Origin: a virus
Virus record (IMG/VR): IMGVR_UViG_3300023174_000122
Span: 1 to 64,000 of that record
Direction: 5' to 3' (one strand)
Length of the DNA stretch: 64,000 nucleotides
This document shows positions 1 through 6,743 of this stretch, one piece after another. Position 1 is the stretch's first letter; every line of letters starts with the position of its first letter. The notes under the pieces were generated by a model. The model saw nothing but the letters and a program-made list of their open reading frames with translations, was not told the DNA's origin and searched no databases. The translations under genes and the position numbers were made by a program.

Positions 1-1182
1 AATTGTTGCGCTGGAGATAGTTCAACTGATCCAGTAAATCCAGTTTTTATAAGAAGCACAACTTGTTGGGCGAAAAACATTGATACCTCTCCTATTTCAG
101 TTTGGAATAATGGAGGAGGATATGCAGAGCCCTTAAATGCTGGTGGATTTGGTGGAGTAGGAACTTTAATTAGTCCAAGACATATTTTATTAGCTAGTCA
201 CTTTTATATAAAAAATGGTAAAAAATTAATTTTCGTTGCTATGGATAATACTTGTTACATAAGAACCCTATCGAATTCTTTGCGAGTAGGTAGTTCGGAT
301 ATTCGAATTGGATTATTAGATTCTGATTTACCAGCAAATGTAAGTTTTTGTAAAATAGCAAGTAAAGCTTTATGTAATCAACCCACGCTTGATAATAAAT
401 TTCCAACGTTATCTACTAATGTTTCTAAAAAAGCTATTGTTGAAGAAGGCTATATTCAATATAATAATTTGTTAGTTTTTGGAGTATCCTCTAATTCTCA
501 AAGAGCAAATTTTTTTGAAACATCTGGAGGTGGAAATTCTGCAAATCCAATATGTTTTGTTTATGAAAATAAACTTATAATAATAGGATATAGATATTAT
601 ACTGACGGTGGACCATCTTTTATTGCTCCTTACATAAATCAAATAAATACAGTAATGAATACTCTTGGAGGTGGATATCAACTTAGTGTTTTTGATTTAA
701 ATCCGAATTCGATACAAAATAAATGTTTAATTAAAAAAAATAGCATTGGCGGCGGTAAATTAAAAACTACTTCTTTATCAGATTCTTATCCCCATCTTGT
801 TAGATCGCAAACCATGGGATTTGATATTTTTGGAATAACAACAGCAAATACAGACGCTTCAACAGCTAGCGATATTAATTCTGGAGAAGCATGCAAAAGA
901 ACATTTTTAATAACAAGAATATCTAATGACTTTCCAACTTTAGGGTCTATAGATGACTATATAAATACATATTATGCAAGATCATATGATCCATTCGAAT
1001 CTACTTTAAAATATAATAATGGACTATGGACTTTACAATTAAAAACTACTCAACTTTTTAGCTCTACTATTTATTCATTTACAGCAGTTGGCACAAGATT
1101 TAAAATTCCTACAAATTATACTCAGGGAGTTTATATCGCAGCAAATCCAACTGCTCATATAGAGTGTAATCCATATGGATGA
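1..1182 (+). CDS. Trypsin-like serine protease-fold protein (5' end outside window)
   Basis: The frame is open from base 1, so the N-terminus lies upstream; 393 residues are visible. Three blocks resemble the chymotrypsin (S1) family. TLISPRHILLASHF matches the strand and catalytic His region (H67, visible-residue numbering). SSDIRIGLLDSDLP matches the catalytic Asp region (D100). GGGNSANPICF matches the GDSGGP serine loop (S180), followed by a hydrophobic strand and a GGPSF segment. Spacing of the three residues is close to the family's. The loop reads GNSANP rather than GDSGNP, so activity is uncertain. The role could be a virion-bound protease, or a protease fold reused for binding. The stop codon overlaps the next start as ATGA. 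The fold is inferred from motif order only. Confidence 0.5.
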   Translation, partial: NCCAGDSSTDPVNPVFIRSTTCWAKNIDTSPISVWNNGGGYAEPLNAGGFGGVGTLISPRHILLASHFYIKNGKKLIFVAMDNTCYIRTLSNSLRVGSSDIRIGLLDSDLPANVSFCKIASKALCNQPTLDNKFPTLSTNVSKKAIVEEGYIQYNNLLVFGVSSNSQRANFFETSGGGNSANPICFVYENKLIIIGYRYYTDGGPSFIAPYINQINTVMNTLGGGYQLSVFDLNPNSIQNKCLIKKNSIGGGKLKTTSLSDSYPHLVRSQTMGFDIFGITTANTDASTASDINSGEACKRTFLITRISNDFPTLGSIDDYINTYYARSYDPFESTLKYNNGLWTLQLKTTQLFSSTIYSFTAVGTRFKIPTNYTQGVYIAANPTAHIECNPYG

Positions 1183-1328
1183 AAAAACTATTATTAATAT
1201 TGCCACTATTTTTATTAATATCTTGTTCTGAGCCAAATTTAGATAGTAGAGAATTACCAACTAAATATCCAGAAACTCCGACTATGGGTTCTGCTGATGA
1301 TGTTAGTAAAGAATTATATAAGAAATAA
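1179..1328 (+). CDS. Small lipoprotein with signal peptide II
   Basis: A 49-codon gene starts in the ATGA overlap with the preceding stop. The N-terminus has two lysines, a hydrophobic stretch (LLLILPLFLLIS) and the lipobox LISC, followed by a short polar tail with several Pro, Asp and Glu. This is a textbook lipoprotein signal: lipidation on C16 would leave a mature peptide of about 34 residues anchored in a membrane. Phage lipoproteins of this size are known as superinfection-exclusion factors (T5 Llp type) or as outer spanins (Rz1 type). No partner inner-spanin gene is visible beside it, so exclusion or membrane decoration is the more likely guess. It ends 21 bases before the next start. 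Confidence 0.75.
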   Translation: MKKLLLILPLFLLISCSEPNLDSRELPTKYPETPTMGSADDVSKELYKK

Positions 1329-1334
1329 TAATAT

Positions 1335-1349
1335 AGTGTAATTGATATT
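1335..1349 (+). promoter_or_regulatory. Candidate late promoter AGTGTAAT, leaderless geometry
   Basis: AGTGTAAT (1335-1342) is followed by seven bases and then the ATG at 1350. No Shine-Dalgarno sequence fits between them. If TGTAAT acts as a -10 box, transcription would begin at or beside the start codon. No TTGACA-like -35 box is seen 16-18 bases upstream. Confidence 0.45.
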
Positions 1350-1679
1350 ATGGCAAAATTAACAGCTAACATAAAAGAACAGTCGATAACTTTAACAAGC
1401 ACAAAGTCTAGCGCAATTAATTTATATGTTAGAACAAGCAGCGCGATAGTAAAAGTTTTATCTTTTGACGGTTCAATTACTAGTTACAAAAGCTCAAATC
1501 CTTCTACGTCAATTTCTATTTCATTAAACGTACCAACCTCTGGTGCTTATAGTGGAAGTGCTTCAAAAACAATAAAAGTATATGGAAATACTAGAATTAA
1601 ATATTTTGATTGTTCAAGCAATAACGTAACAAGCCTGATAACTACTTCTGCGCCAGAAATAACCACACTAATCACATAA
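1350..1679 (+). CDS. Leucine-rich-repeat protein, N-terminal part (possibly split gene)
   Basis: 109 residues. The first 80 or so are Ser/Thr/Val-rich and look like beta strands. The C-terminal 30 begin a leucine-rich-repeat array with the block IKYFDCSSNNVTSLITTS (Lxx-L-x-CSxNxLTxL pattern). The reading frame stops in the middle of the second repeat, and one base later the next frame continues the same repeat array. A single extra A in the TAAT at 1677-1680 would explain this: removing it gives a Tyr-Met joint that restores the repeat spacing. The stop/start arrangement TAATATG is also a normal gene junction in this genome (14116, 49530, 50227), so two separately made chains remain possible. 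Function is unknown; LRR domains usually bind proteins. Confidence 0.65.
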   Translation: MAKLTANIKEQSITLTSTKSSAINLYVRTSSAIVKVLSFDGSITSYKSSNPSTSISISLNVPTSGAYSGSASKTIKVYGNTRIKYFDCSSNNVTSLITTSAPEITTLIT

Positions 1680-1680
1680 T

Positions 1681-2160
1681 ATGAATAATTTAACAGGCCT
1701 TAATCTTAGCGGTCAAAATTATCTTCAATATTTAGATTGTTCTAATAATTTAATTTCTGGTATTAATCTTAATAATTGCTCTGGTATAACTGGATTATAT
1801 ATGCAAAATAATTTAATTAGTGGAAACTTAGATTTAACAACTTTTTCAAATTTAAAAGCAGTAAATGTTAGTGGCAATAAGTTAAGTGGAATCAATATAA
1901 CTGGTTTAAATAAACTTGAAACTTTTATTGCTAGTAATAATCTTATAACAGGAGTAGTTAATTTTCTTGGAGTAAGTGGTGTTAAAAATGTATTAATACA
2001 GAATAATTTGATAAGTGGTATGGTTAATTTTAATGACATGACAGGAATACTTTCTTTTAATTCAAGCGGTAATATTATTTCTAATTATGGTCCTATAGTT
2101 TTATGGGCAACTGGTCGATATGGTATTTTTGCAGTATCTAGTGGAATGTTCACTTTTTAA
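1681..2160 (+). CDS. Leucine-rich-repeat protein, C-terminal part
   Basis: 159 residues made almost entirely of seven or so repeats of 21-22 residues, for example LQYLDCSNNLISGINLNN and LKAVNVSGNKLSGINITG. These follow the LxxLxxxxNxLxG consensus of surface LRR proteins. There is no signal peptide and no Shine-Dalgarno sequence before the ATG, so translation would depend on coupling to the upstream stop, or on the two frames being one gene. The array ends in a Gly/Phe-rich cap. It probably forms a short solenoid for binding, perhaps on the virion or host surface. Confidence 0.65.
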   Translation: MNNLTGLNLSGQNYLQYLDCSNNLISGINLNNCSGITGLYMQNNLISGNLDLTTFSNLKAVNVSGNKLSGINITGLNKLETFIASNNLITGVVNFLGVSGVKNVLIQNNLISGMVNFNDMTGILSFNSSGNIISNYGPIVLWATGRYGIFAVSSGMFTF

Positions 2161-2187
2161 TTAAAATTAGATTTAATTTACCTATTA

Positions 2188-2203
2188 GGTGTATATTATA
2201 TAG
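2188..2203 (+). promoter_or_regulatory. Promoter-like element GGTGTATATT
   Basis: In the 43-base gap after the LRR gene, GGTGTATATT lies six bases from the ATG at 2204, with no Shine-Dalgarno sequence. It resembles the AGTGTAAT element of other virion operons but is a weaker match. Confidence 0.3.
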
Positions 2204-2689
2204 ATGAGCATCAATCAAGATAAGCTTGGTTTTGAGTCTAATATTGCCTCACAACCAAAAGATACAATTAAAAATGACAAAACAGTTGAGTTCTCTAAAA
2301 AAATATTAGCTGCTCTTCAAGACAAAGTAAAATCTCATAATTCACAAAATAATAAAAAAGTAAATATAAATCAAGTTAAAAAAGTATACCGAAATACTCC
2401 ATCAGATAAAAATTTCAATCAATTAGCTCTAGCTAGAGTTAATATGTTTCTAAGAATGGTTAGTGGAATCTCCACTTACATTGGATCGAATATTAATCTT
2501 TCTAAAGCAATTAATAATAAATATATTATTGAAGCTAGCTTTAATCCCTCTATGGAAGACGTAAATAAAGCAGACGAAGATATTAATAATTTTAATTTAA
2601 ATGATTTTGAATTTACTTCAATTGAAGAATTATATTTAGACGATGAAGAAGATAGTGTAATCTACGGCTTAGATACAAATATGATATAA
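2204..2689 (+). CDS. Unknown small protein ahead of the prohead protease
   Basis: 161 residues, not recognised. The N-terminal two thirds are basic and rich in Lys, Asn and Gln (positions 20-75). A short hydrophobic helix-like stretch follows (LALARVNMFLRMVSGI, about 79-94). The C-terminal 50 residues are strongly acidic, with repeated Asp and Glu. Its place directly before the protease-scaffold gene suggests a head-assembly or packaged internal protein, but that rests on position only. The ATG is preceded by a promoter-like element rather than a ribosome binding site. Only three bases separate it from the next gene. Confidence 0.55.
   Translation: MSINQDKLGFESNIASQPKDTIKNDKTVEFSKKILAALQDKVKSHNSQNNKKVNINQVKKVYRNTPSDKNFNQLALARVNMFLRMVSGISTYIGSNINLSKAINNKYIIEASFNPSMEDVNKADEDINNFNLNDFEFTSIEELYLDDEEDSVIYGLDTNMI
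2654..2661 (+). promoter_or_regulatory. AGTGTAAT element inside the preceding gene
   Basis: AGTGTAAT occurs 31 bases before the protease ATG at 2693, inside the 3' end of the preceding gene. It matches the element found in intergenic gaps of the virion block. Being within coding sequence it could be chance. Confidence 0.25.
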
Positions 2690-2692
2690 ATT

Positions 2693-4261
2693 ATGAAAAA
2701 ACAAACAAAATTCTTAAGTACATTTGCTAATATTAAAATTAGACCAGTTGTGAGTGAAGAAAAAGATAAATATCTTTCAATAGCTTCACTAGAAAAATTA
2801 AAAAAATTCTTGCCTGATATTAACACAGAAGATAATATTGATCTTCTTCCAATTGCTTTTGATGCTTGTGTTGTAAATAGAGTTAATAAAAATGGTGATG
2901 TTATAGACGGCGAAACAGCTGCTAAAATTACTAAAAATTTCGTTAATAAGCCAATTAACGTAGAACACAATAGAAATCAAGTTATTGGTTGTATATTATC
3001 TGCTAGCTTTAGTAAATTTGGATCTAATGAGAGTTTAAGTTCAGAAGAAGTAAAAAGCATGAAACAACCATTTAATATTACTTTGGGTGGAGTTATTTGG
3101 AAAGTCGTTAATAAAGAAATAGCAGAGCAAATCGAAGAGAGCAATGATCCTACTAGTTCTAATTATATGGCAATTAGTGCCAGTTGGGAACTTGGATTTA
3201 ATGAATATAATATTGTTGTTTTAAATGAAAATGAAAAGAATATCGAGGATGGTCAATTCATCACAGACGAAAAAGAGATACAAAAATTAGAAAATAGCTT
3301 AAGAAGCTTCGGTGGAAGCGGCAAAATATCTAATGATAAATTTATTTATAGACAAGTTTTAGGTAAAGTTGTTCCATTAGGAGTAGGATTAACGTTAAAT
3401 CCTGCTGCTGATGTGCAAGGTATAGCTACAAAAACAGAAGAAAAAGATCTTGGAGTTCAAGAGAACAAATCTTCTGTTGAGCCACTTAATGAAAATAATA
3501 TTTCCCAAGAGGCTGATTTAAATGTAAAATTAGAGAGGATATATATGAAAATAACAAAAATTGAAGATATTACAGACGTTCTACTTAAAGAGGTAACAGC
3601 TAGTTCTGTTATCGATTTTATTTCAGAAGAGATTAAGAAAGTTAGTGATCAATTCGTAGCAGAGAAAGCCGAAAAAGAAAACGCGCTTAAAGTTGCTACT
3701 GAAAAATTTGATTCTACTTTTGCTGAACAAGAAGTTCTTAAAAAGCAACTAGAAGAAGTCAATCAAAAACTATCTCTTATCCAAGCTGAACAAGAAGCTA
3801 AAGCCAAACAAGAAGCATTTGATATTAGAATGGCTTCTTTTGACGAAGACTTTGATCTATCTGATGAAGATCGTCAAGTTTTAGCCACAGATATTAAAGA
3901 TTTAAATGATGAAGCTTTTTCCGCTTATAAAAATAAAATGGCAATTCTCATGAAAGAGAAGAACAAAGCTGCCAAAAAAGCAAAAATGGATAAAGAAGAT
4001 ATCAAAGATAAAGGTATCGACGAATCTAAAGAAGACAAAAATGGCAAAATCATAAAAGCTTCAACAATTTCCGAAGAAGTAAAAGCTTCCGAAGAAGTAA
4101 CACAAGTTCCTACAACCCAAGAAGTTGTAGAACAAGCTGTTGACAATGGAACCAAAGCTTCCGTTGAAATACCAAATTCCAGTCCTGCTACAGAGCAAAG
4201 CGTACAAGAAAAGTATGCTAAAGCCTTTAGTTTGGAAGGATTTGACATCAAAAACAAATAA
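2693..4261 (+). CDS. Prohead maturation protease fused to scaffold protein
   Basis: 522 residues. The N-terminal 230 or so resemble the herpesvirus/phage prohead serine proteases. KPINVEHNRNQVIG (87-100) carries the likely catalytic H92. YMAISASWELGF (158-169) carries the likely serine, S162 or S164. These enzymes cleave scaffold and capsid proteins during head maturation. From about residue 285 the protein becomes a charged, Glu/Lys-rich coiled coil (300-450) with a low-complexity tail, typical of a scaffold. This is the lambda C/Nu3 layout, with protease and scaffold in one frame. The decoration and capsid genes follow directly. A strong internal ribosome binding site and in-frame ATG at 3545 would produce scaffold alone. 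Confidence 0.75.
   Translation: MKKQTKFLSTFANIKIRPVVSEEKDKYLSIASLEKLKKFLPDINTEDNIDLLPIAFDACVVNRVNKNGDVIDGETAAKITKNFVNKPINVEHNRNQVIGCILSASFSKFGSNESLSSEEVKSMKQPFNITLGGVIWKVVNKEIAEQIEESNDPTSSNYMAISASWELGFNEYNIVVLNENEKNIEDGQFITDEKEIQKLENSLRSFGGSGKISNDKFIYRQVLGKVVPLGVGLTLNPAADVQGIATKTEEKDLGVQENKSSVEPLNENNISQEADLNVKLERIYMKITKIEDITDVLLKEVTASSVIDFISEEIKKVSDQFVAEKAEKENALKVATEKFDSTFAEQEVLKKQLEEVNQKLSLIQAEQEAKAKQEAFDIRMASFDEDFDLSDEDRQVLATDIKDLNDEAFSAYKNKMAILMKEKNKAAKKAKMDKEDIKDKGIDESKEDKNGKIIKASTISEEVKASEEVTQVPTTQEVVEQAVDNGTKASVEIPNSSPATEQSVQEKYAKAFSLEGFDIKNK
3531..3547 (+). promoter_or_regulatory. Internal ribosome binding site and start for nested scaffold
   Basis: AGAGAGGA (3532-3539) lies five bases before an in-frame ATG at 3545. 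Strong Shine-Dalgarno sequences are found here mainly before the head genes, and this one sits exactly at the border between the protease domain and the coiled-coil scaffold. Confidence 0.6.
3545..4261 (+). CDS. Nested scaffold protein (in-frame internal start)
   Basis: Translation from the internal ATG gives 238 residues beginning MKITKIEDITD, identical to residues 285-522 of the protease fusion. The segment is a charged coiled coil followed by a Pro/Ser/Glu-rich tail, as expected of a scaffold that fills the procapsid and is then degraded. Separate production would give scaffold in excess over protease, as lambda does with Nu3 nested in C. Evidence is the ribosome binding site and the domain border; no direct proof. 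Confidence 0.5.
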   Translation: MKITKIEDITDVLLKEVTASSVIDFISEEIKKVSDQFVAEKAEKENALKVATEKFDSTFAEQEVLKKQLEEVNQKLSLIQAEQEAKAKQEAFDIRMASFDEDFDLSDEDRQVLATDIKDLNDEAFSAYKNKMAILMKEKNKAAKKAKMDKEDIKDKGIDESKEDKNGKIIKASTISEEVKASEEVTQVPTTQEVVEQAVDNGTKASVEIPNSSPATEQSVQEKYAKAFSLEGFDIKNK

Positions 4262-4273
4262 GGAGAAAACAAT

Positions 4274-4819
4274 ATGGCTCATAATTTAAGACCATTGACA
4301 CAATATAACGAACATGATGTTATTAACTTCTTCGCATATAGCGGAGATAGTACTCTTGTTCAAAAAGGTGCCGCAGTTAAAATCGCAGGCGCTGGCTTCA
4401 AAGCCGATTCAACTAATCCAGTAGAAATGCTAGGCGGACCTGGTGCTTCTTACTCAAATACTGTATCACAACGTTATGGCGTAGTACCAAAAGTAGCTGC
4501 TGCTGTTTCTGGTGATAAAGTTATCGGATTGACACTTATGGACGTTCGTGAATTAGATGAAAATGGTGAAAAACTAGTTTTCAATCCACGCAAAGCCGCT
4601 GAAATGGGCGTTGTAATAAGTGGTCAAGCAGTTCCAGTTTTAACTCGTGGCGTAGTTCTATTTAGTGGACTAGCTGCTGGTTCAGCTGGTGATAATGTTT
4701 ATCTACATGCTACTGTCGCAGGTGATTTGTCAACCACAAATACTGGCGGTACAAAAGTAGGAAAACTTCTTGGTGATCGTGACGCTAATGGCGTTGCTCT
4801 TCTCAAGATTGAACTCTAA
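4274..4819 (+). CDS. Head decoration protein candidate
   Basis: 181 residues, rich in Gly, Ala and Val with many short beta-strand-like segments, and no membrane segment. It sits between scaffold and major capsid protein, the position of gpD-like decoration proteins. It has one of the best ribosome binding sites in the window (AAGGAGA, ATG 4274). Codons here and in the capsid gene are visibly richer in C and G than in the neighbours, which suggests high expression. A decoration or capsid-stabilising role is inferred from order, expression signals and composition; no family motif was recognised. Confidence 0.55.
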   Translation: MAHNLRPLTQYNEHDVINFFAYSGDSTLVQKGAAVKIAGAGFKADSTNPVEMLGGPGASYSNTVSQRYGVVPKVAAAVSGDKVIGLTLMDVRELDENGEKLVFNPRKAAEMGVVISGQAVPVLTRGVVLFSGLAAGSAGDNVYLHATVAGDLSTTNTGGTKVGKLLGDRDANGVALLKIEL

Positions 4820-4839
4820 TTTTATAAAGGAAAATTAAA

Positions 4840-5904
4840 ATGAAATTAAAATTAAAAAATACCCCAGAACAAGTTGAACTAATCAAAGCTATGGGCAGTA
4901 AAGATGCCAATGTAGCTAGAGAAGCAACTCAAGCGTTCGCAGCATTTATCGGACCAGTAGTTAGCAAAGTGCTAATGCAAGCTGGAACTGCTAGTTCAGT
5001 TTATACCGATCTTGCTTTTGACGAAGATGATAATCCTTCTATTCCTCTAGACCTTTGGGTTGGAGAAGGCGAAGGTTATACAACCGTATGGAGCCAAAAT
5101 GTTGCAGGTGGCCTTCCCACTTCTAACGTAGAAGGCTTTAGCGAATTGAAAGTGTCAACCTATCGTTTAGATAGCGCAGTTTCAATGCTAAAAAGATACG
5201 TTCGTCGTGCTCGTCTTGATGTTGTTAGCAAAGCCGTAGAACGTATGACCAACGAAGTTCTTATTAAACAAGAACGTAATGCTTGGGCAGTAATTCTTAA
5301 AGCTCTTGTCGAAGCTCGTTCAAACGGAGCAGATCATATTGATTCAATATCAGGTGGAGCATTAACTCTAGCTGGATTAAATACCATGATTACTACTGTA
5401 AAAAGAATTAATACCTCTTATGCAGGAGGATCTACAGATAGTTCTTACGGATTAACAGATTTATTTGTTAGCCCAGAGATTAAAGGCGACATCCGTGCAT
5501 TCGCTTATAATCCAATAGGAACAGCTAATAGTACAGATCTTCCAGCTGGTGTTCGTGAAGATATTTATCGTAATGCTGGAACTCAAGAGATCTATGGTAT
5601 CTCCATTCATGAGCTAATCGAATTTGGTGTTGGTAAAAAATACAATACCCTATTTGATGACCTCAGTAACGGAACACCAACATTTGATGGCAGCACAGCT
5701 GAAATCTTGGTTGGTCTTGATTTGTCTAAAGATGCATTTGTTCGTCCAGTTGCTCGCAATAGCGAAACTGGTGGAACATTCACTGCTCTTCCAGATGATC
5801 AATTCACAACTCGCGCTGACAAAGTCGGATTCTATGGATCCCTCGAAGAAGGCCGCGTATGTCTAGATGGTCGTGCAGTTGCAGGACTTATCGTAGCAGC
5901 CTAA
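4840..5904 (+). CDS. Major capsid protein
   Basis: 354 residues. The sequence has the general look of an HK97-fold capsid protein. An N-terminal helical segment (about 1-45) could be a delta-like domain. It is followed by a long spine-helix region with conserved Arg/Lys (YVRRARLDVVSKAVERM, about 124-140). A C-terminal beta-rich part contains the GVREDIYRNAG and RADKVGFYGSLEEGR segments. It follows protease/scaffold and the decoration candidate, starts after AAAGGAA, uses comparatively GC-rich codons, and is closed by a strong terminator, all typical of the most abundant virion protein. It would form the shell and be trimmed by the upstream protease. Confidence 0.8.
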   Translation: MKLKLKNTPEQVELIKAMGSKDANVAREATQAFAAFIGPVVSKVLMQAGTASSVYTDLAFDEDDNPSIPLDLWVGEGEGYTTVWSQNVAGGLPTSNVEGFSELKVSTYRLDSAVSMLKRYVRRARLDVVSKAVERMTNEVLIKQERNAWAVILKALVEARSNGADHIDSISGGALTLAGLNTMITTVKRINTSYAGGSTDSSYGLTDLFVSPEIKGDIRAFAYNPIGTANSTDLPAGVREDIYRNAGTQEIYGISIHELIEFGVGKKYNTLFDDLSNGTPTFDGSTAEILVGLDLSKDAFVRPVARNSETGGTFTALPDDQFTTRADKVGFYGSLEEGRVCLDGRAVAGLIVAA

Positions 5905-5930
5905 TATTTAAATATTAGAAAATTGAAAAG

Positions 5931-5957
5931 CCCAAGGGTTTATCCCCTTGGGTTTTT
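5931..5957 (+). terminator. Rho-independent terminator after capsid gene
   Basis: CCCAAGGG (5931-5938) and CCCTTGGG (5945-5952) form a perfect 8-bp stem around a six-base loop, followed by a T-rich run starting TTTTTCTTTTTT. It lies 26 bases after the capsid stop and closes the head operon. Confidence 0.9.
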
Positions 5958-5966
5958 CTTTTTTAT

Positions 5967-5995
5967 TAGATATATGATGTTTTATTTGATATAAT
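5967..5995 (+). promoter_or_regulatory. Sigma-70-like promoter after the terminator
   Basis: A perfect TATAAT (5990-5995) lies 17 bases from TAGATA (5967-5972, four of six matches to TTGACA). Transcription would start near 6002, just at the AAGGA ribosome binding site (6001-6005) of the next gene. Its place right behind a terminator supports it. Confidence 0.55.
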
Positions 5996-6012
5996 CTATT
6001 AAGGACAATATT

Positions 6013-6351
6013 ATGGCAAAAAAATTAAAATTAGACAAATTACATCAAACACACGGAAAAGTAGAGAATCCAGTTACCCTTGATCAAATCTGGGGTGATA
6101 GTGGTAAAAGTAAGTATGGTACTTTAGACCCAGAAAAATATTCTGAGTATCTTACTAATTTAAATAAAAGTGATCTTCAAGCTCATGCAGTTAAAGTTGG
6201 TCTTATGCCAATTGATGATAGAACTTCTTTGTGCTCAAGATTAAAAAGAGAATTTTTAAAATACTCTTCTCAATACACAGTTAAAAAAAATACTCAAACA
6301 AACAAACCTCTTTCTAAAGCTGCAAAAGATATTCTTTCAGAAGGTCGCTAA
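6013..6351 (+). CDS. Small protein with SAP/Rho-N-like motif
   Basis: 112 residues, basic, no membrane segment. Residues about 54-85 (KSDLQAHAVKVGLMPID, then a Leu/Arg-rich helix ending REFLKY) resemble the helix-turn-helix SAP or Rho N-terminal fold, which binds nucleic acid. It has its own promoter and an AAGGA ribosome binding site. Its place between capsid and tail genes fits a head-completion or DNA-end protein, but the function is not established. Confidence 0.5.
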   Translation: MAKKLKLDKLHQTHGKVENPVTLDQIWGDSGKSKYGTLDPEKYSEYLTNLNKSDLQAHAVKVGLMPIDDRTSLCSRLKREFLKYSSQYTVKKNTQTNKPLSKAAKDILSEGR

Positions 6352-6376
6352 TTTAATATCAATAAAATAATTGTTC

Positions 6377-6391
6377 TGTGTAATATTTTAC
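6377..6391 (+). promoter_or_regulatory. Candidate late promoter TGTGTAAT, leaderless geometry
   Basis: TGTGTAAT (6377-6384) is followed by seven bases and ATG 6392, the same spacing as at 1335-1349. There is no Shine-Dalgarno sequence and no -35 box. Confidence 0.4.
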
Positions 6392-6739
6392 ATGGCAACA
6401 TCATATAATATCACTGGTTATCAAGGCGACTATATACAATTAACATTAAATTTAAAAGACAGTAACGGAGCAGCACTTAATTTAAATGGTTATCAGGTAA
6501 GAGGTCAAGTTCGATCTAGTTACGGCTCTACAGGAGTTTTATTAGATTTAAATCCAATCATATCTGGAAATGGTTCGAATGGTATAGTTTCAATTAATAT
6601 TAATTCATATATTTCTGCAGATATTCCAATATCTGATCATGTTTATGATATTGAAAGATATCCATCTGGAATATTAACTGGAAATAGTATCAAACTAATG
6701 CGAGGAAAGTTTACAATTTTACCAGAAGTAACGAGATAA
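6392..6739 (+). CDS. Baseplate/fibre anchor protein, BppU-N-like
   Basis: 115 residues starting MATSYNITGYQGDYIQL. A longer reading from TTG 6371 would run through the promoter-like element, so ATG 6392 is preferred. The pattern GDYIQLTLNLKDSNGAALNL, then GYQVRGQVRS, resembles the N-terminal beta domain found in phage baseplate upper proteins and other fibre-attachment proteins. Four bases separate it from the giant fibre gene, so it probably links the fibre to the tail. Beta-rich, no signal peptide. Confidence 0.55.
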   Translation: MATSYNITGYQGDYIQLTLNLKDSNGAALNLNGYQVRGQVRSSYGSTGVLLDLNPIISGNGSNGIVSININSYISADIPISDHVYDIERYPSGILTGNSIKLMRGKFTILPEVTR

Positions 6740-6743
6740 TTTT

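Noticed and set aside
3925-4272. A 115-codon antisense frame
   Set aside because: Lies entirely opposite the scaffold coding region and has no start signals; the sense frame is clearly the gene.
6371-6391. TTG start seven codons upstream of the anchor protein
   Set aside because: It would run through the promoter-like element; ATG 6392 is simpler.
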